Of a stretch of DNA of 16,356 bases, positions 6,542 to 13,246 are shown one piece after another. The DNA is from an uncultured Clostridia bacterium (GTDB lineage: Bacteria; Bacillota; Clostridia; Oscillospirales; Oscillospiraceae). Position 1 is the first letter of the stretch. Each line of letters starts with the position of its first letter. The notes beneath the pieces are model-generated. The model saw nothing but the letters and a program-made list of their open reading frames with translations. It was not told the DNA's origin and made no database searches. The DNA lies in contig CAMEIK010000009.1 in the NCBI GenBank assembly GCA_945918315.1, positions 1-16,356 of the forward strand, written 5' to 3'. The translations under genes and the position numbers were made by a program.

Positions 6542-6603
6542 GGCAACACCGCGCAAATGCGTCTGCGAAGCCGCGCTTCCTTGCCGACGTATGCGGTGCT
6601 GCG
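6540..6603. repeat. Palindromic intergenic element, copy B (short variant)
   Basis: It begins AAGGCAACACCGC and matches 26 of the first 28 bases of copy A at 1346-1373. GCAACACCGC (6543-6552) pairs with GCGGTGCTGC (6593-6602) with one mismatch, and GAAGC-CGC-GCTTC forms a perfect inner hairpin. At about 60 bp it is much shorter than copy A and differs inside, so it looks like a deleted or distinct member of the same family. It abuts the stop codon of the M29 gene, and the element boundary supplies the last A of TAA. Confidence 0.7.
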
Positions 6604-6605
6604 CG

Positions 6606-6632
6606 AAATTTCCCGAATCGCCGGAAATTTTT
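6606..6632 (+). terminator. Possible intrinsic terminator after the M29 aminopeptidase
   Basis: AAATTTCC (6606-6613) pairs perfectly with GGAAATTT (6623-6630) around a 9-base loop and runs into TTTTT (6628-6632). The stem is AT-rich and so weak; the preceding repeat hairpin may contribute. Confidence 0.45.
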
Positions 6633-6652
6633 GAAAAACCCAAAAATAATGC

Positions 6653-6681
6653 TTGCATTCCCGGGCTTGATGTGCTATCAT
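6653..6681 (+). promoter_or_regulatory. Extended -10 promoter for rpmE
   Basis: -35 TTGCAT (6653-6658), a 17-base spacer, -10 TATCAT (6676-6681) with the TGTGC extended element directly before it, matching TRTGn. The predicted start near 6688 leaves a leader of nearly 60 bases, which could carry an autoregulatory L31-binding site. I cannot match it to a known leader. Confidence 0.8.
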
Positions 6682-6745
6682 ATCCGGGTGAATGAAAAAA
6701 GCCGGGGTATTGCGCCCTTTAACGGATAAGAAAGAGGTGAACGAA

Positions 6746-6946
6746 ATGAAGGAAGGTATCCATCCCAAGTACGAACAGACCACGATCCGCTGTGCGTGTG
6801 GCAACGTCTTTACGACTGGCTCCACCAAGAAGGACATTCGTGTTGAGATCTGCTCCAAGTGCCACCCCTTCTATACCGGCAAGCAAAAGCTGGTTGACAC
6901 TGGTGGACGGGTTGACCGGTTCAACAAGCGCTTTGGCCTGAAGTAA
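6746..6946 (+). CDS. rpmE: 50S ribosomal protein L31 (zinc-binding type)
   Basis: Large-subunit protein that bridges the central protuberance to the small-subunit head. The 66-aa product starts [11 protein letters not shown] and ends [14 protein letters not shown], the standard L31 signatures. Cys16, Cys18, Cys36 and Cys39 (RCACGN and [13 protein letters not shown]) are all present, so this is the zinc-binding (C+) type rather than the Cys-free YkrB/RpmE2 type. It could serve as a zinc store as in Bacillus. The frame is open back to 6692, but GAAAGAGGTGA just before 6746 and the family length fix the shorter start. It stands alone with its own promoter and a strong terminator. Confidence 0.97.
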   Translation: MKEGIHPKYEQTTIRCACGNVFTTGSTKKDIRVEICSKCHPFYTGKQKLVDTGGRVDRFNKRFGLK

Positions 6947-6953
6947 GCCCTTC

Positions 6954-6988
6954 GTCCGCACTACGGCAGCCGTGGTGCGGACTTTTTT
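6954..6988 (+). terminator. Strong rho-independent terminator of rpmE
   Basis: GTCCGCAC (6954-6961), T, ACGG (6963-6966) pairs with CCGT, G, GTGCGGAC (6970-6982) around the 3-base loop CAG. The stem is 13 bp with one T-G wobble, followed by six T (6983-6988). It begins 7 bases after the stop codon. Confidence 0.93.
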
Positions 6989-7121
6989 CATATATCGGAC
7001 GAAGAAAACACGGTTCTTTTCGTGGGGGCTCAGTCCCTGACATGGGCCGTGATTCCCTCGTTTTCTGGATATCTGCAAGCCTCCGCCCCATGGCATCCCA
7101 TTTCAATATCGGAGGTATTCT

Positions 7122-8390
7122 ATGGAATCAAATTTTAAGGAAGCGGTTCAGGAACGGGCAATTCTTGTGGGCCTGAATGCGGATTGTTTTTCACAGGAGG
7201 AGACCGCCACGGAGCAGTCGCTGGAGGAGCTGGACGCCCTTTTACAGACCGCGGGGGGCTTCTGTACCGCGAAGATGCTGCAGAACCGCCACGCACCGGA
7301 CTCCCACAGCTTTATCGGCGCGGGAAAGGCCCAGGAGGTGCGGATGCTGGCTGAGGCTACGGACAGCACCATGGTGATTTTTGACAATACCCTTTCCCCG
7401 GGAAATATCCGGGCATTGGAGGAATTGATCGGCGTTACCGTTCTGGACCGCAGTGCCCTGATTCTGGACATTTTCGCCCAGCGGGCAAGAACCAAGGAGG
7501 GCCGCCTTCAGGTGGAGCTGGCCCAGTATCAGTATCTGCTGCCCCGGCTTTCCGGCATGGGCGCCAGTCTCAGCCGTCAGGGCGGTGGTATCGGTACCCG
7601 GGGCCCCGGCGAGACCCAGCTGGAAACGGACCGCCGGCATATCCGTGAGCGGATTCGGCGGCTGGAAGAAGAGCTGGAGCAGGTGCGCCGGGTTCGTGGG
7701 GTTCAGCGGGAGCGGCGGAAGAAGAATTCCGTTCCGGTAGTAGCCCTGGTTGGCTATACCAACGCCGGAAAATCCACCCTGCTGAACCGATTGACCGGGG
7801 CGGGTATTCCAGCCAATAACCGCCTGTTTGACACCCTGGACACGACCTCCAGACTGCTGAAAGTCTCGGACAACCTGGAAGTGGTGCTTTCCGATACCGT
7901 TGGATTTATCGCCAAGCTTCCCCATCACCTGGTGGATGCCTTCCGGGCTACCCTGGAGGAGCTCCAATACGCGGATCTTCTGATCCATGTTATCGACGCC
8001 GCGAACCCTGAGCGGGAGGCCCATATTGCGGTGGTAGATAAGCTGATTTCCCAGCTGGCAAAGCCCGGCACACCGGTTCTGCGCTGCTATAACAAGGCGG
8101 ATCTGGCCGCCCGGGAGGATATCCCCACGGGGGAGGGCAATGTTGCTGTTTCCGCAGCCCTGGGACAGGGACTGGATGGGCTCCTGAAAGCGGTGGAAGA
8201 GGGCCTGGGTAAGGCCCGTCACCCGGTGACCCTGCTGCTGCCTTACAGTATGGGCGGTCAGGTGGAGGTTCTTCATGACAGTGCCCAGGTGAGCCGGGTG
8301 GACTATACCCCGGAGGGCATTTCCATTGACGCGGTGCTGGATGATATTTTGCTCGGACGGCTCCGGGAGTATGTTGTGAAGGAGAGCTGA
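7122..8390 (+). CDS. hflX: Ribosome-associated GTPase HflX
   Basis: GTPase that binds the 50S subunit and splits stalled or heat-damaged 70S ribosomes. The product is 422 aa. The N-terminal HflX domain carries the family blocks SHSFIGAGKAQEV (61-73), LDRSALILDIFAQRARTKEGRLQVELAQ (108-135), and the glycine-rich loop RQGGGIGTRGPGETQLETDRR (152-172, the ribosome-contacting region). A basic coiled coil follows (about 173-203). The G domain has G1 GYTNAGKS (211-218), G3 DTVGF (258-262), G4 NKAD (324-327) and G5 SAA near 344. All GTPase motifs are intact. The start has GGAGG six bases upstream. I see no clear promoter in the 133 bases between the rpmE terminator and this gene; only a loose inverted repeat (7004-7013 with 7047-7065). 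It may depend on read-through or an atypical promoter. It heads the rightward gene run. Confidence 0.96.
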   Translation: MESNFKEAVQERAILVGLNADCFSQEETATEQSLEELDALLQTAGGFCTAKMLQNRHAPDSHSFIGAGKAQEVRMLAEATDSTMVIFDNTLSPGNIRALEELIGVTVLDRSALILDIFAQRARTKEGRLQVELAQYQYLLPRLSGMGASLSRQGGGIGTRGPGETQLETDRRHIRERIRRLEEELEQVRRVRGVQRERRKKNSVPVVALVGYTNAGKSTLLNRLTGAGIPANNRLFDTLDTTSRLLKVSDNLEVVLSDTVGFIAKLPHHLVDAFRATLEELQYADLLIHVIDAANPEREAHIAVVDKLISQLAKPGTPVLRCYNKADLAAREDIPTGEGNVAVSAALGQGLDGLLKAVEEGLGKARHPVTLLLPYSMGGQVEVLHDSAQVSRVDYTPEGISIDAVLDDILLGRLREYVVKES

Positions 8391-8394
8391 CATC

Positions 8395-9036
8395 TTGGAA
8401 GAGTACCTGGTACCAACCGGCTTCGGCGAGGATGCGTTCATCGAAAAAAAGTCCCGGTTCATCGGCAGGGTCTGGCCTGTGGAATCCGAAGAAGAGGCCC
8501 TGGCCCGGATTCAGGAGATGAAGAAGCAGCACTATGACGCCACCCATAACTGCTGGGCCTATATCCTCCGGGACGGTCCTGTCCGGTTTTCCGATGACGG
8601 AGAGCCGGGAGGCACTGCCGGTATGCCCATGCTCCAGGTTCTTCAGCGGGAAGCGCTGTTTAACGTGGTGTGTGTGGTGACCAGATACTTCGGCGGCATT
8701 CTTCTGGGAGCCGGTGGGTTGGTCCGGGCCTATACCAAGGGCGCGAAAATCGCTGTGGACGCCGCGGGAAAATCCATGAAACGGGTGTGGACTGCCTTCT
8801 ATGTACCCTGCCCGTACCCCTATTATGAACGTGTAAAGCTTTTGATTGCTTCTTTCGGCGGGGTTGTCCGTAAAACGGATTTCGGTGCCGAGGTGGAGTT
8901 GGAGGTTCTGGTACCGGAAAAGAGCGGTACCCCTTTCCTGGATGCCCTGACGGAGCTTTCCGCAGGGACCGTGGAAGCAATGGAGCTGGGCCGGGAGTAC
9001 CGGGCCTTTCCCCTGGGAACGGAGGACACCCAATGA
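8395..9036 (+). CDS. YigZ/IMPACT family protein (UPF0029)
   Basis: The 213-aa product belongs to the YigZ/IMPACT family. Its N-terminal domain shows the family blocks EKKSRFIG (17-24), DATHNCWAY (48-56), FSDDGEPGGTAGMPML (65-80) and TRYFGGILLGAGGLVRAY (96-113). The C-terminal part (about 135-205) is the small ferredoxin-like DUF1949-type domain. Eukaryotic IMPACT regulates Gcn2; the bacterial role is not settled, and a link to ribosomes or nucleic acid is only inferred. The start is TTG at 8395: no ATG or GTG is available after the in-frame stop at 8377, AAGGAG lies ten bases upstream, and the resulting N-terminus fits the family. It lies four bases after hflX and overlaps the next gene by ATGA. 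Confidence 0.93.
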   Translation: MEEYLVPTGFGEDAFIEKKSRFIGRVWPVESEEEALARIQEMKKQHYDATHNCWAYILRDGPVRFSDDGEPGGTAGMPMLQVLQREALFNVVCVVTRYFGGILLGAGGLVRAYTKGAKIAVDAAGKSMKRVWTAFYVPCPYPYYERVKLLIASFGGVVRKTDFGAEVELEVLVPEKSGTPFLDALTELSAGTVEAMELGREYRAFPLGTEDTQ

Positions 9037-9560
9037 TGGAAGTACACCGTATGGATGCTTCCTGCTGGGATGACCTGCGTTTATCCAACGATCCTTTCTT
9101 AATGCCGGGGCGTCTGATCGTTTCTCTGCGGGAGGGAGTATGGGAATATCGGGAGCAGCTGTTTCCGGAGCCAAAATCCATGGTATTCCCGGAGGAAGCC
9201 TATGACCTTACCCAAATCGACGCGGAAGGCGGCGCCTTTGGCGCCTATGAAAACGGCCGCTGCGTGGGTATCGCCGTTTATCAGAAGCATTTCTTTGCCT
9301 ATCTGCACCTGCTGGACCTGAAGGTCAGCGCCTCGGCCCGGGGCAGAGGCGTCGGAAGGGCTCTTTTGAAAGCGGGCGAGGAGTTTGCCCGGGAGTTGGG
9401 CTACCGGGGCATTTTCCTGGAGGCCCAGGACGATAATCTGGAGGCCTGCCGGTTTTATCTGCACTGCGGCTTCCGGATCGGCGGCTTTAACAACCGGGTC
9501 TACCACGGTACCTCCCAGGAGGGAAAATCGGATATTCTGTTTTATTATGATTTCGCGTGA
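9033..9560 (+). CDS. GNAT-family N-acetyltransferase (streptothricin acetyltransferase-like)
   Basis: The 175-aa product transfers an acetyl group from acetyl-CoA to an unknown amine. The acetyl-CoA loop is SARGRGVGRALL (101-112), after strand LHLLDLKVS (91-99). It is followed by FLEAQDDNLEACRFYLHCGFRIGGFN (128-153) and a final FYYDF strand (170-174). The LE(T/A)QDxNxxACRFYxxCGFxxGG block and the aromatic end resemble the SAT/Sat streptothricin acetyltransferase branch, but many chromosomal GNATs share it, so resistance should not be assumed. Start: ATG at 9033 overlaps the yigZ stop as ATGA; a second ATG at 9036 is equally possible. dgt follows after 18 bases. Its place inside a housekeeping run suggests a house substrate rather than a recent resistance gain. 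Confidence 0.88.
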   Translation: MMEVHRMDASCWDDLRLSNDPFLMPGRLIVSLREGVWEYREQLFPEPKSMVFPEEAYDLTQIDAEGGAFGAYENGRCVGIAVYQKHFFAYLHLLDLKVSASARGRGVGRALLKAGEEFARELGYRGIFLEAQDDNLEACRFYLHCGFRIGGFNNRVYHGTSQEGKSDILFYYDFA

Positions 9561-9578
9561 CAGAAAGGATGCGTCTGC

Positions 9579-10589
9579 ATGACGGTTCGGGAGGAACTGG
9601 AATATCAGGAACACAGGCGGCTCAATCCCTTGGCGGCCTTTTCGGACAAAAGCTCCGGAAGACCCTCCCCGGAGGAAATGCGGCCGGACGATGTGAGAAC
9701 CTGCTATCAGCGGGACATTGACCGGATTGTTCACAGCAAGGCTTTTCGCCGCCTGATGCATAAGACCCAGGTGTTTCTCAGACCCGAGGGGGACCATTAC
9801 CGCACCCGGATGACCCACACGCTGGAGGTCAGCCGCATCGCGGGGACGATCACCCGGGCCCTGGGCCTCAATGAGGATCTGGCGGAGGCCATCGCCATGG
9901 GTCACGACCTGGGCCATACGCCCTTCGGTCACGCGGGAGAGGCAGCCCTTTCCCGGTGCCTGGGGAAGCCCTTCCGGCATAATGAGCAGAGCCTGCGGGT
10001 TGTGGATGTGCTGGAAAATGAGGGCAGGGGCCTGAATCTGACGAATGAGGTCCGGCTGGGCATTTTGGGGCATACGGGAAGCTATCTCCCGGAAACCCTG
10101 GAGGGTCAGGTGGTCCGCCGCAGTGACCAGATTGCCTATGTGAACCATGATATTGATGACGCTGTCCGGGCGGGGATTCTGCGAAACGAGGATATTCCCG
10201 GAAGCATTTCGGCTGTCTTGGGCTGCACCCACCGGGACCGGATCAACACGCTGGTCTGCGATACCATTCGTACCTCCCGGGAGGCGGGCGCCATCTGTAT
10301 GACACCGGCCACGGACCGGGCGCTGCGGGAACTGCGGGAGTTTATGTTTGACCGGGTCTACCGCAATCCCGTTGCCAAGGGAGAGGAAAGCAAGGCCAAG
10401 GCCATGCTCCAGCGGCTGTATGAGTATTATATCGCCAATCCCAATGAGATGCCGGAGGACTTTCAGCCCCAGCTTTCCTTTGATGGTATGGAGCGGACGG
10501 TGTGCGACTATATTGCCGGTATGACGGACAACTATGCCGTCTACAAGTATACGGAGATTTTTATTCCCAACGGCTGGCAGGTCCGCTAG
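9579..10589 (+). CDS. dgt: dGTP triphosphohydrolase-like HD-domain protein
   Basis: Member of the Dgt/HD phosphohydrolase family, which cleaves dNTPs to deoxynucleosides and triphosphate and so limits dNTP pools. The 336-aa length fits the shorter Dgt-like branch. Motifs are HSKAFRRLMHKTQVF (52-66), RMTHTLEVSRIA (77-88, His80), GHDLGHTPFGHAGE (108-121, the HD pair His109-Asp110), FRHNEQS (132-138), and YVNHDIDDA (187-195) with the last metal ligand Asp191. All metal ligands are intact. The start has AAAGGA eight bases upstream. Placement just before dnaG matches a common Clostridia arrangement and would link dNTP control with replication. Substrate preference among dNTPs cannot be told from sequence. 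Confidence 0.93.
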   Translation: MTVREELEYQEHRRLNPLAAFSDKSSGRPSPEEMRPDDVRTCYQRDIDRIVHSKAFRRLMHKTQVFLRPEGDHYRTRMTHTLEVSRIAGTITRALGLNEDLAEAIAMGHDLGHTPFGHAGEAALSRCLGKPFRHNEQSLRVVDVLENEGRGLNLTNEVRLGILGHTGSYLPETLEGQVVRRSDQIAYVNHDIDDAVRAGILRNEDIPGSISAVLGCTHRDRINTLVCDTIRTSREAGAICMTPATDRALRELREFMFDRVYRNPVAKGEESKAKAMLQRLYEYYIANPNEMPEDFQPQLSFDGMERTVCDYIAGMTDNYAVYKYTEIFIPNGWQVR

Positions 10590-10634
10590 AATGTCTCTGC
10601 CAATTCTGATTTCCCTGTGAAAGGAGGAACCCAT

Positions 10635-12380
10635 ATGGCTTTTCCGCCGTCATTTTTAGACGAGCTGGCTGCCCGCAATCCCATTGAGGAAGTGGTGGGC
10701 CAGTATGTGAACCTGAAACGGTCCGGGTCCAACCTGTTTGGGCTGTGTCCTTTCCACGGGGAGAAGACTCCCTCCTTTTCCGTTTCACCGGACAAGGGAA
10801 TCTACTATTGCTTCGGCTGCCACAAGGGCGGCAGTGTCATCAATTTTGAAATGGAGATTGAGGGGCTCAGCTATCCCGATGCCGTCCGGGCCCTGGCAAA
10901 GCGGGCGGGGCTTACGGTGCCGGAGGACGAGCAGTACCAGAGCCGGTTCCGGCATCAGGAGCGGCTGTGGGCGCTGAACAAGGAAGCGGCCCGGTTTTTC
11001 CACGGGGCGCTGTTTCAGCCGGAGGGGGCCGCAGGCCTGGAGTATGCGGGCAAGCGTGGGATGCCAAAATCCACGCTGACGAAATTCGGTATCGGCTTTG
11101 CCCCGGATTCCTGGGACGCTCTGTGCAAGGCCATGGAAGCGAAGGGATTCACCCAGGAGGAGCTGCGCTCCGCGGGGCTGGTGTCCGTCTCCCAGAAGAA
11201 CGGACGAATCTATGACCGGTTTCGCAACCGGCTGATGTTCCCCATTATTGATGTCCGGGGAAATGTAATCGGGTTTGGCGGCCGGGTCATGGATAACTCC
11301 ACCCCCAAATACTTAAACTCTCCAGAGACGGAGATTTTTAACAAGCGGAAAAACCTTTTTGCGCTGAATCTGGCCAAGAAATCCCGTCTGGGGTATCTTA
11401 TCCTGGTGGAAGGGTACATGGATGCCGTTGCCCTCCACCAGTATGGCTTTGACTGCGCCGTTGCCTCTCTGGGCACCTCTCTGACGGAGGAACACGCGTC
11501 CCTCCTTGCCCGGTATACCCAGCAGGTCATACTGATCTATGACGGAGACGAGGCGGGGCAGAACGCCACCCAGAGGGCCATTCCCATGCTGGAAAAAGCG
11601 GGACTTCAGGTCAAGGTCCTGAAAATGCGGGATGCCAAGGACCCGGACGAATTTCTCAGGAAGTTCGGCGCGGACCGGTTCCGGATTCTTTTGGAGGAAT
11701 CCTCAAACCGGGTGGAATATCAGCTGAAGGCAATTCAGAAAAAATACGATCTGAACGTAGACGAGGAACGGGTGAATTTCATCACCGAAGCGGCGGACTT
11801 TGTCAGCACACTGGGCAACGCGGTCCAGCGGGAGGTCTACGGCAACCGTGCCGCGGAGGCGGCGAAGATCAGCCCGGAAGCTATGAAAATCGAGGTACAG
11901 AAAGCCTATAAACGGCGCCTTTCCCGGGAAAAGCGGAAGCAGGAGAAGATCGACCTGGCACCTGCCCGGAATATGCAGCCCCAGAGCCGGCAGATTCGCT
12001 ACGACAACGTGAAGTCCGCGGCGGCGGAGGAGCGGGTGGTGGCATCCGTGATGAAGGAGCCGGCGCTGTTTTCGGAGATCCCCGAGCTTACGCCGGAGGA
12101 ATTCTCCGTGCCGATTCTTGCCAAGGTGTTTTCTCAGCAGCTTCAGCGGCATCGGGAGGGGCAGGACGCTACTCTGACCGGCCTTGTGGATTTCACTTCC
12201 GAGGAGATGGCCCATATCGCCGGGATTCTGCAGCGGTATGATGAGCCGGTGAATGCCCAGGCTTTGCGGGACTGCGCCCGGACCATCCGGATGGAGCATC
12301 AGACCGGGACTGTCCGCACCGAGGAGGACATTATGGCATTGAGAAGCCGTCTTCGGGAAAGAAAAGGGATAAAGGAATGA
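10635..12380 (+). CDS. dnaG: DNA primase DnaG
   Basis: Makes RNA primers at the replication fork with the DnaB helicase. The product is 581 aa from ATG 10635, chosen because AAAGGAGG (10620-10627) lies just before it; a GTG at 10617 would lie upstream of that site. The N-terminal CHC2 zinc ribbon has Cys38, His41, Cys59 and Cys62 (CPFHGEKTPSFSV, YYCFGCHKGG). The catalytic core shows RFRNRLMFPIID (195-206) and GFGGRV, then the Toprim domain with Glu259 in LVEGYMDAVAL and Asp303/Asp305 in IYDGDEAGQN. The C-terminal part (about 440-581) is helical and matches the DnaB-binding region by position. All catalytic residues are present. The last bases overlap the sigma factor start as ATGA, so primase and sigma factor are probably translationally coupled, as in the classical macromolecular synthesis operon. 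Confidence 0.97.
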   Translation: MAFPPSFLDELAARNPIEEVVGQYVNLKRSGSNLFGLCPFHGEKTPSFSVSPDKGIYYCFGCHKGGSVINFEMEIEGLSYPDAVRALAKRAGLTVPEDEQYQSRFRHQERLWALNKEAARFFHGALFQPEGAAGLEYAGKRGMPKSTLTKFGIGFAPDSWDALCKAMEAKGFTQEELRSAGLVSVSQKNGRIYDRFRNRLMFPIIDVRGNVIGFGGRVMDNSTPKYLNSPETEIFNKRKNLFALNLAKKSRLGYLILVEGYMDAVALHQYGFDCAVASLGTSLTEEHASLLARYTQQVILIYDGDEAGQNATQRAIPMLEKAGLQVKVLKMRDAKDPDEFLRKFGADRFRILLEESSNRVEYQLKAIQKKYDLNVDEERVNFITEAADFVSTLGNAVQREVYGNRAAEAAKISPEAMKIEVQKAYKRRLSREKRKQEKIDLAPARNMQPQSRQIRYDNVKSAAAEERVVASVMKEPALFSEIPELTPEEFSVPILAKVFSQQLQRHREGQDATLTGLVDFTSEEMAHIAGILQRYDEPVNAQALRDCARTIRMEHQTGTVRTEEDIMALRSRLRERKGIKE

Positions 12381-13246
12381 CAGAGCTTTTGGAACAAGAC
12401 CGGGATGTGCCCATCAGCGGTGACGGCGACGACATCCGGCAATATCTCCGGGAGATCCGGGTGATTCCCCGGCTGACTCCCGAGGAGGAGCGGGACCTTG
12501 CCCGGCGGTGTGCCCAGGGGGATGAGGACGCGGTTCGTCAGATGGTCAGTGCCAATCTGCGGCTTGTGGTGTCCGTTGCCCGGGAATACGCGGGCAGGGG
12601 GGTGCCGCTGCTGGATCTGATTCAGGAGGGCAGCCTGGGCCTGCTGGCCGCCGCGAAGAAATTCGATTATTCTCTGGACTACCGTTTTTCCACCTACGCC
12701 ACCAAATGGATCCGGCAGAGGGTTACCCGGTGTCTCATGAACCACGGCAGCCCCATCCGGGTTCCTCTGCATACCGCGGAGCGGATGCGAAAAATTGACG
12801 CGGCGAGAAAGAGTCTTCAGGAAAATCTGGGGCGGGAACCTACCGCTGAGGAGATTGGAGCCCAGACGGGACTTCCCGGGGAAAAGGTTGAGGAACTGCT
12901 GCGGCTGATGCCGGAGGTTTGCTCCCTGGATACTCCGGCGGGTGACGAGGAGAAAAGTACCTTGGGCATGCTTCTGGAGGACGCCCAGGCACCTCAGCCC
13001 CAGGAGGAGCTGGTGCGCCAGGAGCTGGAGGAGAATCTCAGCCGTCTGATGGATACACTGACAGACAGACAGCAGCGGATTCTCCGGCTCCATTTTGGTA
13101 TGGAGGATGGCCGGTGCTGGTCTCTGGAGGAAATCGGCGGGGAGCTGGGAATTTCCAAGGAACGGGTCCGACAGATTGAGCGCCAGGCCATGGACAAGCT
13201 CCAGCGGCTGGGCACGGATATGGGATTGGAGGATTTTCTGACATGA
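12377..13246 (+). CDS. RpoD-like sigma-70 factor without region 1.1
   Basis: The 289-aa product directs RNA polymerase to promoters. Region 1.2: DDIRQYLREI (18-27). Region 2: ANLRLVVSVAREYAGRG (59-75), core-binding LLDLIQEGSLGLLAA (78-92), and melting/-10 FDYSLDYRFSTYATKWIRQ (96-114). Region 3: about 132-190. Region 4 ends with the -35 helix ISKERVRQIERQAMDKL (259-275), which keeps the Arg and Gln readers. It has no region 1.1 and no long non-conserved insert, so it is shorter than typical primary sigma factors (about 360 aa or more in Clostridia). Where primary factors have WW in ATWWIRQ, this has KW (Lys110), and NHGSPIRVPLH (122-132) replaces the usual DQARTIRIPVH. It sits in the rpoD position after dnaG. 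It could be the primary factor in a divergent form or a group-2-like factor; I leave the symbol blank. Confidence 0.9.
   Translation: MTELLEQDRDVPISGDGDDIRQYLREIRVIPRLTPEEERDLARRCAQGDEDAVRQMVSANLRLVVSVAREYAGRGVPLLDLIQEGSLGLLAAAKKFDYSLDYRFSTYATKWIRQRVTRCLMNHGSPIRVPLHTAERMRKIDAARKSLQENLGREPTAEEIGAQTGLPGEKVEELLRLMPEVCSLDTPAGDEEKSTLGMLLEDAQAPQPQEELVRQELEENLSRLMDTLTDRQQRILRLHFGMEDGRCWSLEEIGGELGISKERVRQIERQAMDKLQRLGTDMGLEDFLT

Noticed and set aside
5294..6658. 454-codon open frame on the minus strand opposite the M29 aminopeptidase
   Set aside because: It is the antisense of a clear gene with GC-rich third positions; composition is His/Leu/Gly-rich with no domain and no ribosome binding site.
7004..7065. 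Loose inverted repeat (GAAAACACGG with CCGTG and GTTTTC) before hflX, considered as a leader attenuator
   Set aside because: The pairing needs a large bulge and no terminator/antiterminator pair or leader peptide is convincing.
9099..10634. 511-codon minus-strand frame opposite the GNAT and dgt genes
   Set aside because: It shadows two well-supported genes, shows no family motif, and crosses the gene boundary.
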